Origin: Oscillospiraceae bacterium
GTDB taxonomy: Bacteria; Bacillota; Clostridia; Oscillospirales; Ruminococcaceae
Reading direction: 5' to 3'
Assembly (NCBI GenBank): GCA_900768125.1
Contig: CAAGBS010000031.1
Coordinates: 1 to 64,000 of the forward strand
Length of the DNA stretch: 64,000 nt
Numbering within the stretch: position 1 is the first letter of the stretch; each line of letters begins with the position of its first letter. The position numbers and the translations under genes are program-made. This document shows, piece after piece, positions 1-6,583 of this stretch. The notes beneath the pieces are model-generated. The model ran no database searches, was not told where the DNA came from, and was given only the letters and a program-made list of their open reading frames with translations.

Positions 1-93
1 AGCTGTTGGAATAAATGCGACTTTTTTATTTTCAATTTCTTCCTTTATCAGACTTCCTACACTTGAAAAGTGCGAACATAAAAACAGTTTCAT
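1..93 (-). CDS. Peptidase E-like (S51) / type 1 glutamine amidotransferase-like protein, N-terminal fragment
   Basis: The first 31 codons of a gene that runs off the left edge. The start ATG at 93 follows a clear AAGGAGA ribosome binding site. The peptide begins MKLFLCSHFSSVG and reaches AFIPTA, which is how peptidase E-like (S51) proteins open: a Rossmann-type first strand, then a K-x-V-A-F-I-P-T-A strand. The catalytic Ser lies beyond the window, so activity cannot be judged. Base composition is more A/T-rich than the neighbouring polyamine genes, and a hairpin at 171-193 separates it from them, so it is probably its own transcription unit. The family call rests on a short stretch. Confidence 0.6.
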   Translation of the reverse strand, partial: MKLFLCSHFSSVGSLIKEEIENKKVAFIPTA

Positions 94-167
94 CAATATT
101 CTCCTTTATATATAAATTCCGATTTATCGAGTGCTTCCAGCATTTCTACACGCACTCCGAAAACAAA

Positions 168-195
168 TCGCAGGCGGGCAAACACCCGCCTGCCT
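168..195 (-). terminator. Terminator of the polyamine operon
   Basis: A GC-rich perfect inverted repeat (GCAGGCGGG / CCCGCCTGC) lies just past the stop of the dehydrogenase gene and is followed on the minus strand by a moderately T-rich stretch. It ends the operon before the peptidase E-like gene. Confidence 0.6.
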
Positions 196-209
196 GTGTT
201 AAACGGAAA

Positions 210-1412
210 TCAGTCAACCAGCACGGGGTTGAAATCCTCCTCCCACGGAAGTCCCCACTTGTTGAGGTTCTCCATGAAAGGATCCGGATCCATCTCCTCG
301 ACGTTGTAGACGCCGGGCTTCTTCCACTTGCCTGTCAGCACCATAGCCGCGCCTATCATTGCCGGAACTCCGGTTGTGTAGCTGATAGCCTGGGAACCTA
401 CCTCCTTGTAGCACTCCTGATGGTCGCAGATGTTGTAGAGGTAATAGTGCTTCTCCTTGCCGTCCTTCTTGCCGATGAAGATACAGCCGATGTTCGTCTT
501 GCCGACAGTCCTCGGACCGAGGGAAGCCGGGTCGGGCAGTACAGCCTTCAGGAACTGGAGCGGAACTATCTCCTTGCCCTCGTACATGATGGGCTTGATG
601 GAGGTCATTCCAACGTCCTCGAGGCACTTCAGGTGGGTGAGATAGCTCTGACCGAATGTCATAAAGAAGCGGATCCTCTTGATTCCCTTGATGTTAAGCG
701 CGAGGGACTCCAGCTCCTCATGATGGAGCAGGTACATATCCTTTTCGCCCACGCCCTTGAAGTTGTAGACGCGCTTTATCTCCATCGGCTTTGTCTCTAC
801 CCACTTGCCGTCCTCGATGTAGCTGCCGTTTGCGGAGACCTCGCGGATATTTATCTCCGGGTTGAAGTTGGTAGCGAAAGGATAGCCGTGGTCGCCGCCG
901 TTGCAGTCCAGAATATCGATGTAGTTTATTTCATCAAACTGGTGCTTCATAGCATACGCGGAGAAAACTCCGGTAACGCCCGGGTCGAAGCCGCAGCCGA
1001 GGATAGCAGTAAGCCCCGCCTTTTCGAAGCGCTCGCGGTAAGCCCACTGCCAGCTGTATTCGAACTTCGCAGTGTCCTCCGGCTCGTAGTTTGCGGTGTC
1101 GAGGTAGTTCACGCCCGCCGCAAGGCACGCGTCCATGATGTGAAGATCCTGATACGGAAGCGCAACGTTGATCACGATCTCCGGCTGGTAGCTTTTGATG
1201 AGCGCAGTCAGTTCCTCAACGTTGTCCGCGTCCACCTGCGCGGTGGTGATGACCGTCTTGGTGGTCGGCTGGAGTTTCTCCTTGAAAGCGTCGCACTTAG
1301 CCTTGGTGCGGCTCGCTATCATTATCTCCGTGAAGACCTCGCTGTTCTGGCAGCACTTGTTTATAACTACACCTGCGACGCCGCCCGCGCCGATTATCAT
1401 TGCTCTGCTCAT
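210..1412 (-). CDS. Carboxynorspermidine/carboxyspermidine dehydrogenase (saccharopine dehydrogenase family)
   Basis: A 400-residue soluble NAD(P)-dependent enzyme. It opens with a dinucleotide-binding loop (MIIGAGGVAGVV, residues 5-16) and keeps the family landmarks LDTANYEPED and GCGFDPGVTGVFSAY of the Lys9/saccharopine dehydrogenase fold. In this subfamily the enzyme condenses aspartate semialdehyde with a diamine and reduces the imine to carboxynorspermidine or carboxyspermidine. The ATG at 1412 follows AGGAGG. It is the last gene of the speD-decarboxylase-speE-cupin operon, which supports the polyamine reading over lysine metabolism. The decarboxylase that normally completes this route (NspC/CASDC) is not in the window, so the final step must be encoded elsewhere or the enzyme serves another purpose. 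Confidence 0.85.
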   Translation of the reverse strand: MSRAMIIGAGGVAGVVINKCCQNSEVFTEIMIASRTKAKCDAFKEKLQPTTKTVITTAQVDADNVEELTALIKSYQPEIVINVALPYQDLHIMDACLAAGVNYLDTANYEPEDTAKFEYSWQWAYRERFEKAGLTAILGCGFDPGVTGVFSAYAMKHQFDEINYIDILDCNGGDHGYPFATNFNPEINIREVSANGSYIEDGKWVETKPMEIKRVYNFKGVGEKDMYLLHHEELESLALNIKGIKRIRFFMTFGQSYLTHLKCLEDVGMTSIKPIMYEGKEIVPLQFLKAVLPDPASLGPRTVGKTNIGCIFIGKKDGKEKHYYLYNICDHQECYKEVGSQAISYTTGVPAMIGAAMVLTGKWKKPGVYNVEEMDPDPFMENLNKWGLPWEEDFNPVLVD

Positions 1413-1436
1413 TAATTTATCCTCCTGTATTCAGAT

Positions 1437-1775
1437 TCAGTTCTTGTGATGTTCAGGTACGACCGCGAAAAATACCAAGTCGCCCTTGCTGTCGTTTATA
1501 AGGCTGTGTTCGTGACCCTCGGGACAGTATGTGCAGCTTCCCGCGGAAAGCTCCTCGTAAACGCCGTCGCACAGCATTTTGCCCTTTCCCTCGAGAATGA
1601 ACACTATCTCGCTGTTGCCCTCATGGGTATGAAGTCCTATGGAAGCGCCGTGCTCCAGTCTGCCGCGCATTATCTTGACATTCGGGTCGGTGAACATTCT
1701 TGCGAAGAACGTACCCTCGCCGCCCTTGAAATGCTCCAGCGGCTTTTCTTCAATGTCGGAAAAATCTATCAGCAT
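1437..1775 (-). CDS. Small cupin-domain protein of the polyamine operon
   Basis: A 112-residue single-domain cupin. The metal-binding motif 1 is visible as GLHTHEGNSEIVFILEGKG (His47, His49, Glu53 region) and motif 2 as CPEGHEHSLIN. The start ATG follows GGAGG with 6 bases spacing; only 12 bases separate it from the speE stop, so it is cotranscribed. Small cupins of this type bind a divalent metal and a small ligand and can be isomerases, dioxygenases or sensors; nothing in the sequence fixes the substrate. Its place between speE and the carboxynorspermidine dehydrogenase suggests a role in polyamine chemistry or sensing (inference). Predicted cytoplasmic: no signal peptide. Confidence 0.75.
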   Translation of the reverse strand: MLIDFSDIEEKPLEHFKGGEGTFFARMFTDPNVKIMRGRLEHGASIGLHTHEGNSEIVFILEGKGKMLCDGVYEELSAGSCTYCPEGHEHSLINDSKGDLVFFAVVPEHHKN

Positions 1776-1787
1776 ATTATACCTCCG

Positions 1788-2648
1788 TCATGTTGCGGGC
1801 TTTGTTTCCCGGAGTACGTCCCGGACGTTGTTCGGCAGCGCGAAGCACCCGCTGTGGACGTACTGGTTGTAGTACTTGGTTTTAAGCCCCTGAGCGAGCC
1901 ACCAGTCTGCGTGCTGATCCTGCACCGGGTGGAAGCGCTTGCTCGCGAATCCAAACAGCCAGTGACCGGAGGGGTAGGTCGGGATATGCGCCTGATACAC
2001 CAGCGATATTGGGAAGAAGCTCTTTATGCGGCTGTGGGCGCGCTTCATTATCTCGGCGTACTCATCGTAGAACGTGCTTTCATGCTGGTTGACGAGTATT
2101 CCGTTTTCGTTGAGCGCCTTATAGCAGTTGCCATAGAACTCCTTTGTGAAAAGCCCCTCGCCCGGTCCGAACGGGTCGGTGGAATCCACGATTATCAGGT
2201 CGTATTCGTTATCCTTTCCGCGGACGTATTTCAGACCGTCCTCGTAGACGATGTTCACGCGCGGGTCGTCAAGTTTGCAGGCGGTCTGCGGAAGATACTC
2301 CCTGCAGACCTCGACTACGCGCTGGTCTATCTCCACCATGTCGATATGCTCGATATTATTGAAGCGGGTAAGTTCGCGGATAGTTCCGCCGTCCCCCGCG
2401 CCTATTACCAGCACGCGCTTTATATCGGGATTAGTCGCCATCGGGACATGCACTATCATCTCGTGATAGATGTACTCGTCCTTTTCAGTCAGCATGACGA
2501 ATCCGTCCAGCACCAGTATCCTGCCCAGTTCGTAGCTGTCGAGAATGTCTATCTGCTGATAGCGGCTCTTCTCGCTGTAGACGTGCTGTTTTATCTTTAT
2601 GGAGAACCGTATGTTGTCCGTATGGTTCTCTGTAAACCATAATTCCAT
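1788..2648 (-). CDS. speE: Spermidine synthase-family aminopropyltransferase
   Basis: A 286-residue enzyme that transfers the aminopropyl group of decarboxylated S-adenosylmethionine to a diamine. The nucleotide-binding motif VLVIGAGDGGTIRE is at residues 79-92, the acidic DMVEIDQRV strand follows, and the catalytic region DLIIVDSTDPFGPGEGLF carries the conserved Asp and the gatekeeper loop. The N-terminal LDSYELGRILVLDG and EYIYHEMIVHVP segments are standard for the family. Start ATG after AAAGGAA. SpeD upstream in the same operon supplies its co-substrate. The true diamine (putrescine, cadaverine or agmatine) cannot be told from the sequence, and no agmatinase is encoded nearby. Confidence 0.92.
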   Translation of the reverse strand: MELWFTENHTDNIRFSIKIKQHVYSEKSRYQQIDILDSYELGRILVLDGFVMLTEKDEYIYHEMIVHVPMATNPDIKRVLVIGAGDGGTIRELTRFNNIEHIDMVEIDQRVVEVCREYLPQTACKLDDPRVNIVYEDGLKYVRGKDNEYDLIIVDSTDPFGPGEGLFTKEFYGNCYKALNENGILVNQHESTFYDEYAEIMKRAHSRIKSFFPISLVYQAHIPTYPSGHWLFGFASKRFHPVQDQHADWWLAQGLKTKYYNQYVHSGCFALPNNVRDVLRETKPAT

Positions 2649-2679
2649 ATGATTTCCTTTCTAAAAACTACCTCTGATT

Positions 2680-2838
2680 TACCGGAAGTTCAGCGTCGGT
2701 CGTTCCCGGCGCTGAAACGTTTAAGCTGACCAACAAGTCCGAGGTTTTTCGTTTTCGCCGGAGGCGAAATTGATTTTCCACTCCGGAAAATCAAAGAAAA
2801 ACCGGATGTTCAGCGCCGGTCGTTCCCGGCGCTGAACG
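2680..2838. repeat. Hairpin cluster with duplicated 28-bp palindromic unit inside the polyamine operon
   Basis: The 190-base gap between the Orn/Lys/Arg decarboxylase and speE contains two near-identical palindromes, at 2691-2718 and 2807-2834, each able to form an 11-bp stem (TTCAGCGCCGG / CCGGCGCTGAA) with a 6-base loop; the first has a G-T wobble. Both are preceded by CCGGA(A/T)G. Between them lie two more hairpins, TTCGCC-GGA-GGCGAA near 2756 and TGATTTTCC-N5-GGAAAATCA near 2770-2792. The region could be a processing or stabilisation element between operon genes, or a dispersed repeat. Confidence 0.75.
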
Positions 2839-4293
2839 CTATTTTACGGTCTGCAGGTACTCTACATTCATATCCCGGCAGCCGGTAAGTGAGCAGCCCT
2901 TTTCCTTAGCGAACGCGATATAATCGAGGATATCCTGCGTGATACGCTCGCCCGGAGCCAGTATCGGTATTCCCGGCGGGTAGCACATCACGAACTCACT
3001 GCAGACTCTGCCTGCGGTCTTCTCTATCGGGATAGTCTCCTGCTCGGCGTAGAAAGCCGCCTGCGGGGACATCTCCAGTATGGGGTCGATGTATTCGTGG
3101 TCGTAAAGTCCGGCGGGGGACTTCCCGTGGAACTTTTTGATAAGGTTCAGCGCGCCGAGAAGACGCTCTATTTCGAGCGCGCGGTCGCCGCCTGTGATTA
3201 TCGCAAGGATATTTCCGATGTCGCCGAACTCTATCTGAATGTCGTATTCATCGCGCAGCAGGTCGTAGACCTCTATCCCCGCAAGCCCCATCGCGCGGGT
3301 GTGCACGGAAAGCTTCGTTCTGTCGAACGCATAGAACGCCCCGCCGTCGCACAGTTCCTCGCCGAAAGCATAGTAGCCGCCGATGGCGTTTATTTCCTTA
3401 CGCGCATAGTCCGCAAACTCGACTGTTTTAGCGTAAAATTCCCTGCCGTGGAGCGCCAGGTTCTGCCGCGCAAGGTCGAGTGAAACCATCAGCAGATAGC
3501 TTGCGCTGGTGGTCTGGGTGAGGTTGATCACCTGTCGGACGTAGTTCGGATCTATTCCCTTTCCGAGAAGCAGGATAGCGCTCTGCGTAAGGCTTCCGCC
3601 CGTCTTGTGGACGGATCCCGCCGCCATGTCCGCGCCGCAGCTCATTCCGGACGGCGGAAGTCCCTCGCCGAAATAGAAATGCGTTCCGTGCGCTTCGTCC
3701 ACCAGCACCTTCATGCCGTGTTTGTGGACTATCTCGGTTATCTTCCGCAGGTCGGAGCAGATACCGTAATAGGTCGGGTTGTTGACCAGCACGGCTTTTG
3801 CGTCCGGATTCGCGAGGACAGCCGCTTCGACTTCCTCAGGGGTCATGCCGAGCGGTATCCCAAGGCCGCTGTTGACTCCCGGGTTGACGTAGACAGGTAT
3901 CGCTCCGCAGACTACCAGCGCGTTTATCGCGCTTCTGTGCACGTTTCGCGGCAGGATTATCTTATCCCCCGACTTGCAGACCGACATCACCATAGCCTGA
4001 ACCGCTCCGGTCGCGCCGTTGACGATGAATATTGAATTTTCCGCGCCGAAAGCGTCCGCCGCGTACTGCTGCGCTTCCTTGATGACTGACACCGGGTGGC
4101 AGAGGTTATCCAGCGGCTTCATGGAGTTGACATCGTTCTTCAAGCAGACCTCGCCGAGGAAGTCCCTCAGCGCCTTGTTGCCGCGGCCGCCCTTGTGTCC
4201 GGGAACGTCGAACTTGACAACGCGGTCAAGCTGATATTCCTTCATCGCCTCGTAGAGAGGGGCGCGGGTGTGGTCAAGCTGAAATTCTCTCAT
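2839..4293 (-). CDS. Orn/Lys/Arg decarboxylase, short fold-type I PLP form
   Basis: A 484-residue PLP-dependent decarboxylase that makes a diamine for the downstream aminopropyl transferases. The N-terminal motif KFDVPGHKGG, the cofactor-binding VDEAHGTHFYF segment (Asp stacked on PLP) and the Schiff-base motif SVHKTGGSLTQSA (catalytic Lys in HKT) are all present. The length matches the short Clostridia/Bacillus SpeA/Cad type, not the 700-plus residue enterobacterial enzymes, and there is no N-terminal response-regulator-like wing domain. ATG at 4293 is chosen over an upstream in-frame GTG at 4302 because AGAGGTGG sits directly before the ATG and overlaps the GTG. Substrate among lysine, arginine and ornithine cannot be decided by eye. 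It lies 13 bases after speD. Confidence 0.9.
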   Translation of the reverse strand: MREFQLDHTRAPLYEAMKEYQLDRVVKFDVPGHKGGRGNKALRDFLGEVCLKNDVNSMKPLDNLCHPVSVIKEAQQYAADAFGAENSIFIVNGATGAVQAMVMSVCKSGDKIILPRNVHRSAINALVVCGAIPVYVNPGVNSGLGIPLGMTPEEVEAAVLANPDAKAVLVNNPTYYGICSDLRKITEIVHKHGMKVLVDEAHGTHFYFGEGLPPSGMSCGADMAAGSVHKTGGSLTQSAILLLGKGIDPNYVRQVINLTQTTSASYLLMVSLDLARQNLALHGREFYAKTVEFADYARKEINAIGGYYAFGEELCDGGAFYAFDRTKLSVHTRAMGLAGIEVYDLLRDEYDIQIEFGDIGNILAIITGGDRALEIERLLGALNLIKKFHGKSPAGLYDHEYIDPILEMSPQAAFYAEQETIPIEKTAGRVCSEFVMCYPPGIPILAPGERITQDILDYIAFAKEKGCSLTGCRDMNVEYLQTVK

Positions 4294-4306
4294 TCCGCCC
4301 ACCTCT

Positions 4307-5164
4307 TTAGTAGATGTTCATTCCGCTGAATATCTCGATCATCTCGCGGCGCAGATTGTTGGTTATCTCCAGGCGCTGCTGGGGGTGTATCTCGTAGACA
4401 TCGGAATTGAAGAGATAGTTCTGAAGCTCTATCTCCTTTATCAGCATTTTGGTATGGAATATATTCGACTGGTACACATTGACGTCTATGGCGTCGTACT
4501 TCGTCAGCGTCTTTGGGTCGATGAAGTCCTGAATGGAGGTCATCTTGTGATCCATAAAACATTTCTTGCCGGAAACGTCCCTCGTGAAGCCCCTGACGCG
4601 ATAATCTATCGTGATTATATCCGAATCGAAGCTGCCTATGAGGTAATCCAGCGTGTTCAGCGGGGAGATCTCGCCGCAGGTGGCAACGTCGATATCCACG
4701 CGGAATGTAGAAATAGCCTTGTCCGGGTGATATTCCGGGAAAGTGTGCACCGTGATATGACTTTTGTCAAGATGTGCGTGAACGGTATTCGGCTGGATAC
4801 CATTCCTTGTGAAGTAGCCCGCGCCCTTGTTGCAGGACTCGTCTACATGGTCGGGGTCAATGTAGCCCTCCGCAAAGAGAACATTGACAGAGGCTCCCTG
4901 CGGGTCGTAGTCCTGCTTTGAGATATTCAGGACGGTAGCGCCGATCTTCTCGGTCACATCACAGAGAATTTTTGTGAGCCTGTCGGAGTTATACTGCTCG
5001 TCTATGTACGCGATATAATCCTTCTGCTCCCTCTCACTTTTTGCATAGCACACATCATAAATGTTGAAGCTAAGTGTTTTTGTGAGGTTGTTAAAGCCAT
5101 ATAAAGCCAGCCTGGAGCTGCCGCCGCCAGGAACTGCTTCTGCCTTTTTCTCCAACCCTAACAT
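4307..5164 (-). CDS. speD: S-adenosylmethionine decarboxylase proenzyme, bacterial class 1A (SpeD)
   Basis: A 285-residue pyruvoyl enzyme that produces decarboxylated S-adenosylmethionine. The self-cleavage site is clear: HLDKSHITVHTFPEYHPD, with Ser135 expected to become the pyruvoyl group after cleavage of the Lys-Ser bond. Further conserved pieces are the region around FAEGYIDPDHVDESC and the RVRGFTRDVSGKKCFMDHKM segment. Length and motif match the E. coli-type alpha/beta enzyme (264 residues) rather than the short 120-residue Bacillus form. ATG at 5164 has AAAGG five bases upstream; a GTG three bases earlier is less likely. It is the first gene of the polyamine operon and has a clear promoter at 5220-5248. 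Confidence 0.94.
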   Translation of the reverse strand: MLGLEKKAEAVPGGGSSRLALYGFNNLTKTLSFNIYDVCYAKSEREQKDYIAYIDEQYNSDRLTKILCDVTEKIGATVLNISKQDYDPQGASVNVLFAEGYIDPDHVDESCNKGAGYFTRNGIQPNTVHAHLDKSHITVHTFPEYHPDKAISTFRVDIDVATCGEISPLNTLDYLIGSFDSDIITIDYRVRGFTRDVSGKKCFMDHKMTSIQDFIDPKTLTKYDAIDVNVYQSNIFHTKMLIKEIELQNYLFNSDVYEIHPQQRLEITNNLRREMIEIFSGMNIY

Positions 5165-5189
5165 CACGACCTTTCGATAAAATGAAGTT

Positions 5190-5212
5190 ACTGCATTCTG
5201 ACTTTATGCAGT
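5190..5212 (-). promoter_or_regulatory. Small hairpin in the speD 5' untranslated region
   Basis: A perfect 7-bp inverted repeat (ACTGCAT / ATGCAGT, 9-base loop) sits between the speD promoter and its RBS, starting about 25 bases before the ATG. It may influence translation or transcript stability; no known riboswitch consensus was recognised. Confidence 0.4.
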
Positions 5213-5219
5213 CAAAGTT

Positions 5220-5248
5220 AGTATAACACAAAGCGCAGCATTTTGCAA
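5220..5248 (-). promoter_or_regulatory. Promoter of the polyamine operon
   Basis: Minus-strand TTGCAA, 17 bp, TATACT. Position is about 55 bases before the speD start codon. Confidence 0.75.
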
Positions 5249-5294
5249 CAATTTTTTATTATTTTTTTGTGAAATTCTCGCTGTTTCATTTCTA

Positions 5295-5323
5295 TTGACA
5301 TAATTTCAGATATGTGGTAAAAT
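5295..5323 (+). promoter_or_regulatory. Promoter of the paired membrane proteins
   Basis: TTGACA, 17 bp, TAAAAT, 46 bases upstream of the ATG at 5370. Confidence 0.8.
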
Positions 5324-5369
5324 ATAAATTGAAACAGGCGTTTTTGAATCAAAGGAGGGCGAACCATTT

Positions 5370-5951
5370 ATGGCGATATACCCAAACAGCGGAGGACGTT
5401 TCAGCTACACCCGCACAGGACAATTCCGCTGCCGGACGAAAGCCGAGCTTCCGCTTGTGATGATCTTCCTAGCGCTCATTCCCATCGGCGATCATTTCCT
5501 GCTGAAGATCCCCGAATTAACAGGCGCCGAGGAGGTATCGCAGATATACGAGTTGGTACAGAACGCCTGCGCGTTGTGGTCCGGGCTGTGCGTGTTCCTG
5601 GTATCTGCGGTAATGCTGGGCGTGACTTATAAATACTACGCGGGCGAGAACGAATTCAAGATAACCGACAACCGCAGGCGCACGGAATATTTCTACTACT
5701 CCGACATCGTGAGCGTGGAGTATATCCCGATAACGCTCATCACGAACTACATACGCGGCTATCAGGTGACGATAACCACGAAATACCGCTCAGTGACCTA
5801 CGACTATATCACCTTTGGCATACGCAGGATAGATTCCGTGAAAGAGACGCCGTTCCACCTGCTGGAGGAGCGCGCGAAAGCCGTTCAGAGCGGGACTGAG
5901 GAAGCGGATATACTGAACCGGATAAGAGAGGACAGGGAGGGAGTTTTATGA
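5370..5951 (+). CDS. Two-TM membrane protein with PH-like C-terminal half (paralogue 1)
   Basis: A 193-residue protein of unknown function. Two hydrophobic segments are visible, about residues 28-45 (LPLVMIFLALIPIGDHFLL) and 67-86 (ALWSGLCVFLVSAVMLGVTY). After them comes a strand-rich region with EFKITDNRRRTEYFYYSDIV and TTKYRSVTYDYI, which resembles bacterial PH-like membrane-associated domains (inference from strand pattern). The start follows AAAGGAGG. The last four bases overlap the start of the next gene, a paralogue that repeats the same plan and the same (E)F-x-ITDN...TE-x-FYY-x-DIV...TKYR-x-VTY core, so the two are likely coupled in translation and may form a hetero-oligomer. Confidence 0.7.
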   Translation: MAIYPNSGGRFSYTRTGQFRCRTKAELPLVMIFLALIPIGDHFLLKIPELTGAEEVSQIYELVQNACALWSGLCVFLVSAVMLGVTYKYYAGENEFKITDNRRRTEYFYYSDIVSVEYIPITLITNYIRGYQVTITTKYRSVTYDYITFGIRRIDSVKETPFHLLEERAKAVQSGTEEADILNRIREDREGVL

Positions 5952-6499
5952 CCGGACGCGAAGCATTCGAGGAGCGCTTCGGCTTCAAGGCGCGGGGAGA
6001 ATTTCGGGTGCGGGGCTGGTTCGAGGTGCCGCTCACCATGGTGGGACTGATAATGCTTGTGATAGGTCCGCCCGCTATCCTGAACAAAATGGCTGACCCG
6101 AATTTTGCATTCGGCGGAACATTCGCCGCAGTGCCGCTGGCGTTGCTTATATGGGCGGTGTTCTGGTGGTGGATAGTGCGGATAGCGCACAGCGGCGTTA
6201 CATGCCGCTACGAAGCGGACGAAAAGGAGTTCCGCATAACGGACAACAAACATCACACAGAGGTTTTTTACTACACCGATATAGTCGGCGTGGACTACGC
6301 TCCGATAAAGTATCTGAACAGGCTTCAACGCGGATTTAAGGTGACGGTCCGTACGAAATACCGGAATGTGACCTACTGCTATATAGTTACAAAGGCGAAA
6401 TTCGAGCTTGACCCTGAGAGCACGCCGTTCTTTATTCTGGAATCACATTCAGGGCTTACATCGGGAATTGAGCAGGATGGCACGGCAACACGGACGTGA
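5948..6499 (+). CDS. Two-TM membrane protein with PH-like C-terminal half (paralogue 2)
   Basis: A 183-residue paralogue of the preceding protein, overlapping it by 4 bases (ATGA). Hydrophobic segments lie near residues 28-46 (LTMVGLIMLVIGPPAIL) and 60-82 (AAVPLALLIWAVFWWWIVRI). The C-terminal half shares EFRITDNKHHTEVFYYTDIV and RTKYRNVTYCYI with paralogue 1. The final 20 residues no longer resemble the partner's charged tail; a +1 frame continues open for about 50 more codons, so a 3' frameshift is possible but unproven. No function is recognised; probable role is in an inner-membrane complex with paralogue 1. Confidence 0.68.
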   Translation: MTGREAFEERFGFKARGEFRVRGWFEVPLTMVGLIMLVIGPPAILNKMADPNFAFGGTFAAVPLALLIWAVFWWWIVRIAHSGVTCRYEADEKEFRITDNKHHTEVFYYTDIVGVDYAPIKYLNRLQRGFKVTVRTKYRNVTYCYIVTKAKFELDPESTPFFILESHSGLTSGIEQDGTATRT

Positions 6500-6544
6500 C
6501 CCCGACGGTGCTGAAAATGCGCGTCAGAATCGGGAATATTTCAA

Positions 6545-6580
6545 TAAAAAAGGCACGGAGCAGACCCCGTGCCTAATTTT
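6545..6580. terminator. Bidirectional terminator between membrane-protein pair and dockerin gene
   Basis: Perfect 8-bp stem AGGCACGG / CCGTGCCT at 6551-6574 with an A-run on its left and an ATTTT stretch on its right. On the minus strand the hairpin is followed by six T, so it terminates the dockerin gene best. Confidence 0.8.
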
Positions 6581-6583
6581 GTA

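Noticed and set aside
15..1415. 466-codon plus-strand open frame over the carboxyspermidine dehydrogenase
   Set aside because: Antisense shadow in GC-rich DNA; no RBS, no recognisable motif, while the minus strand encodes a clear dehydrogenase.
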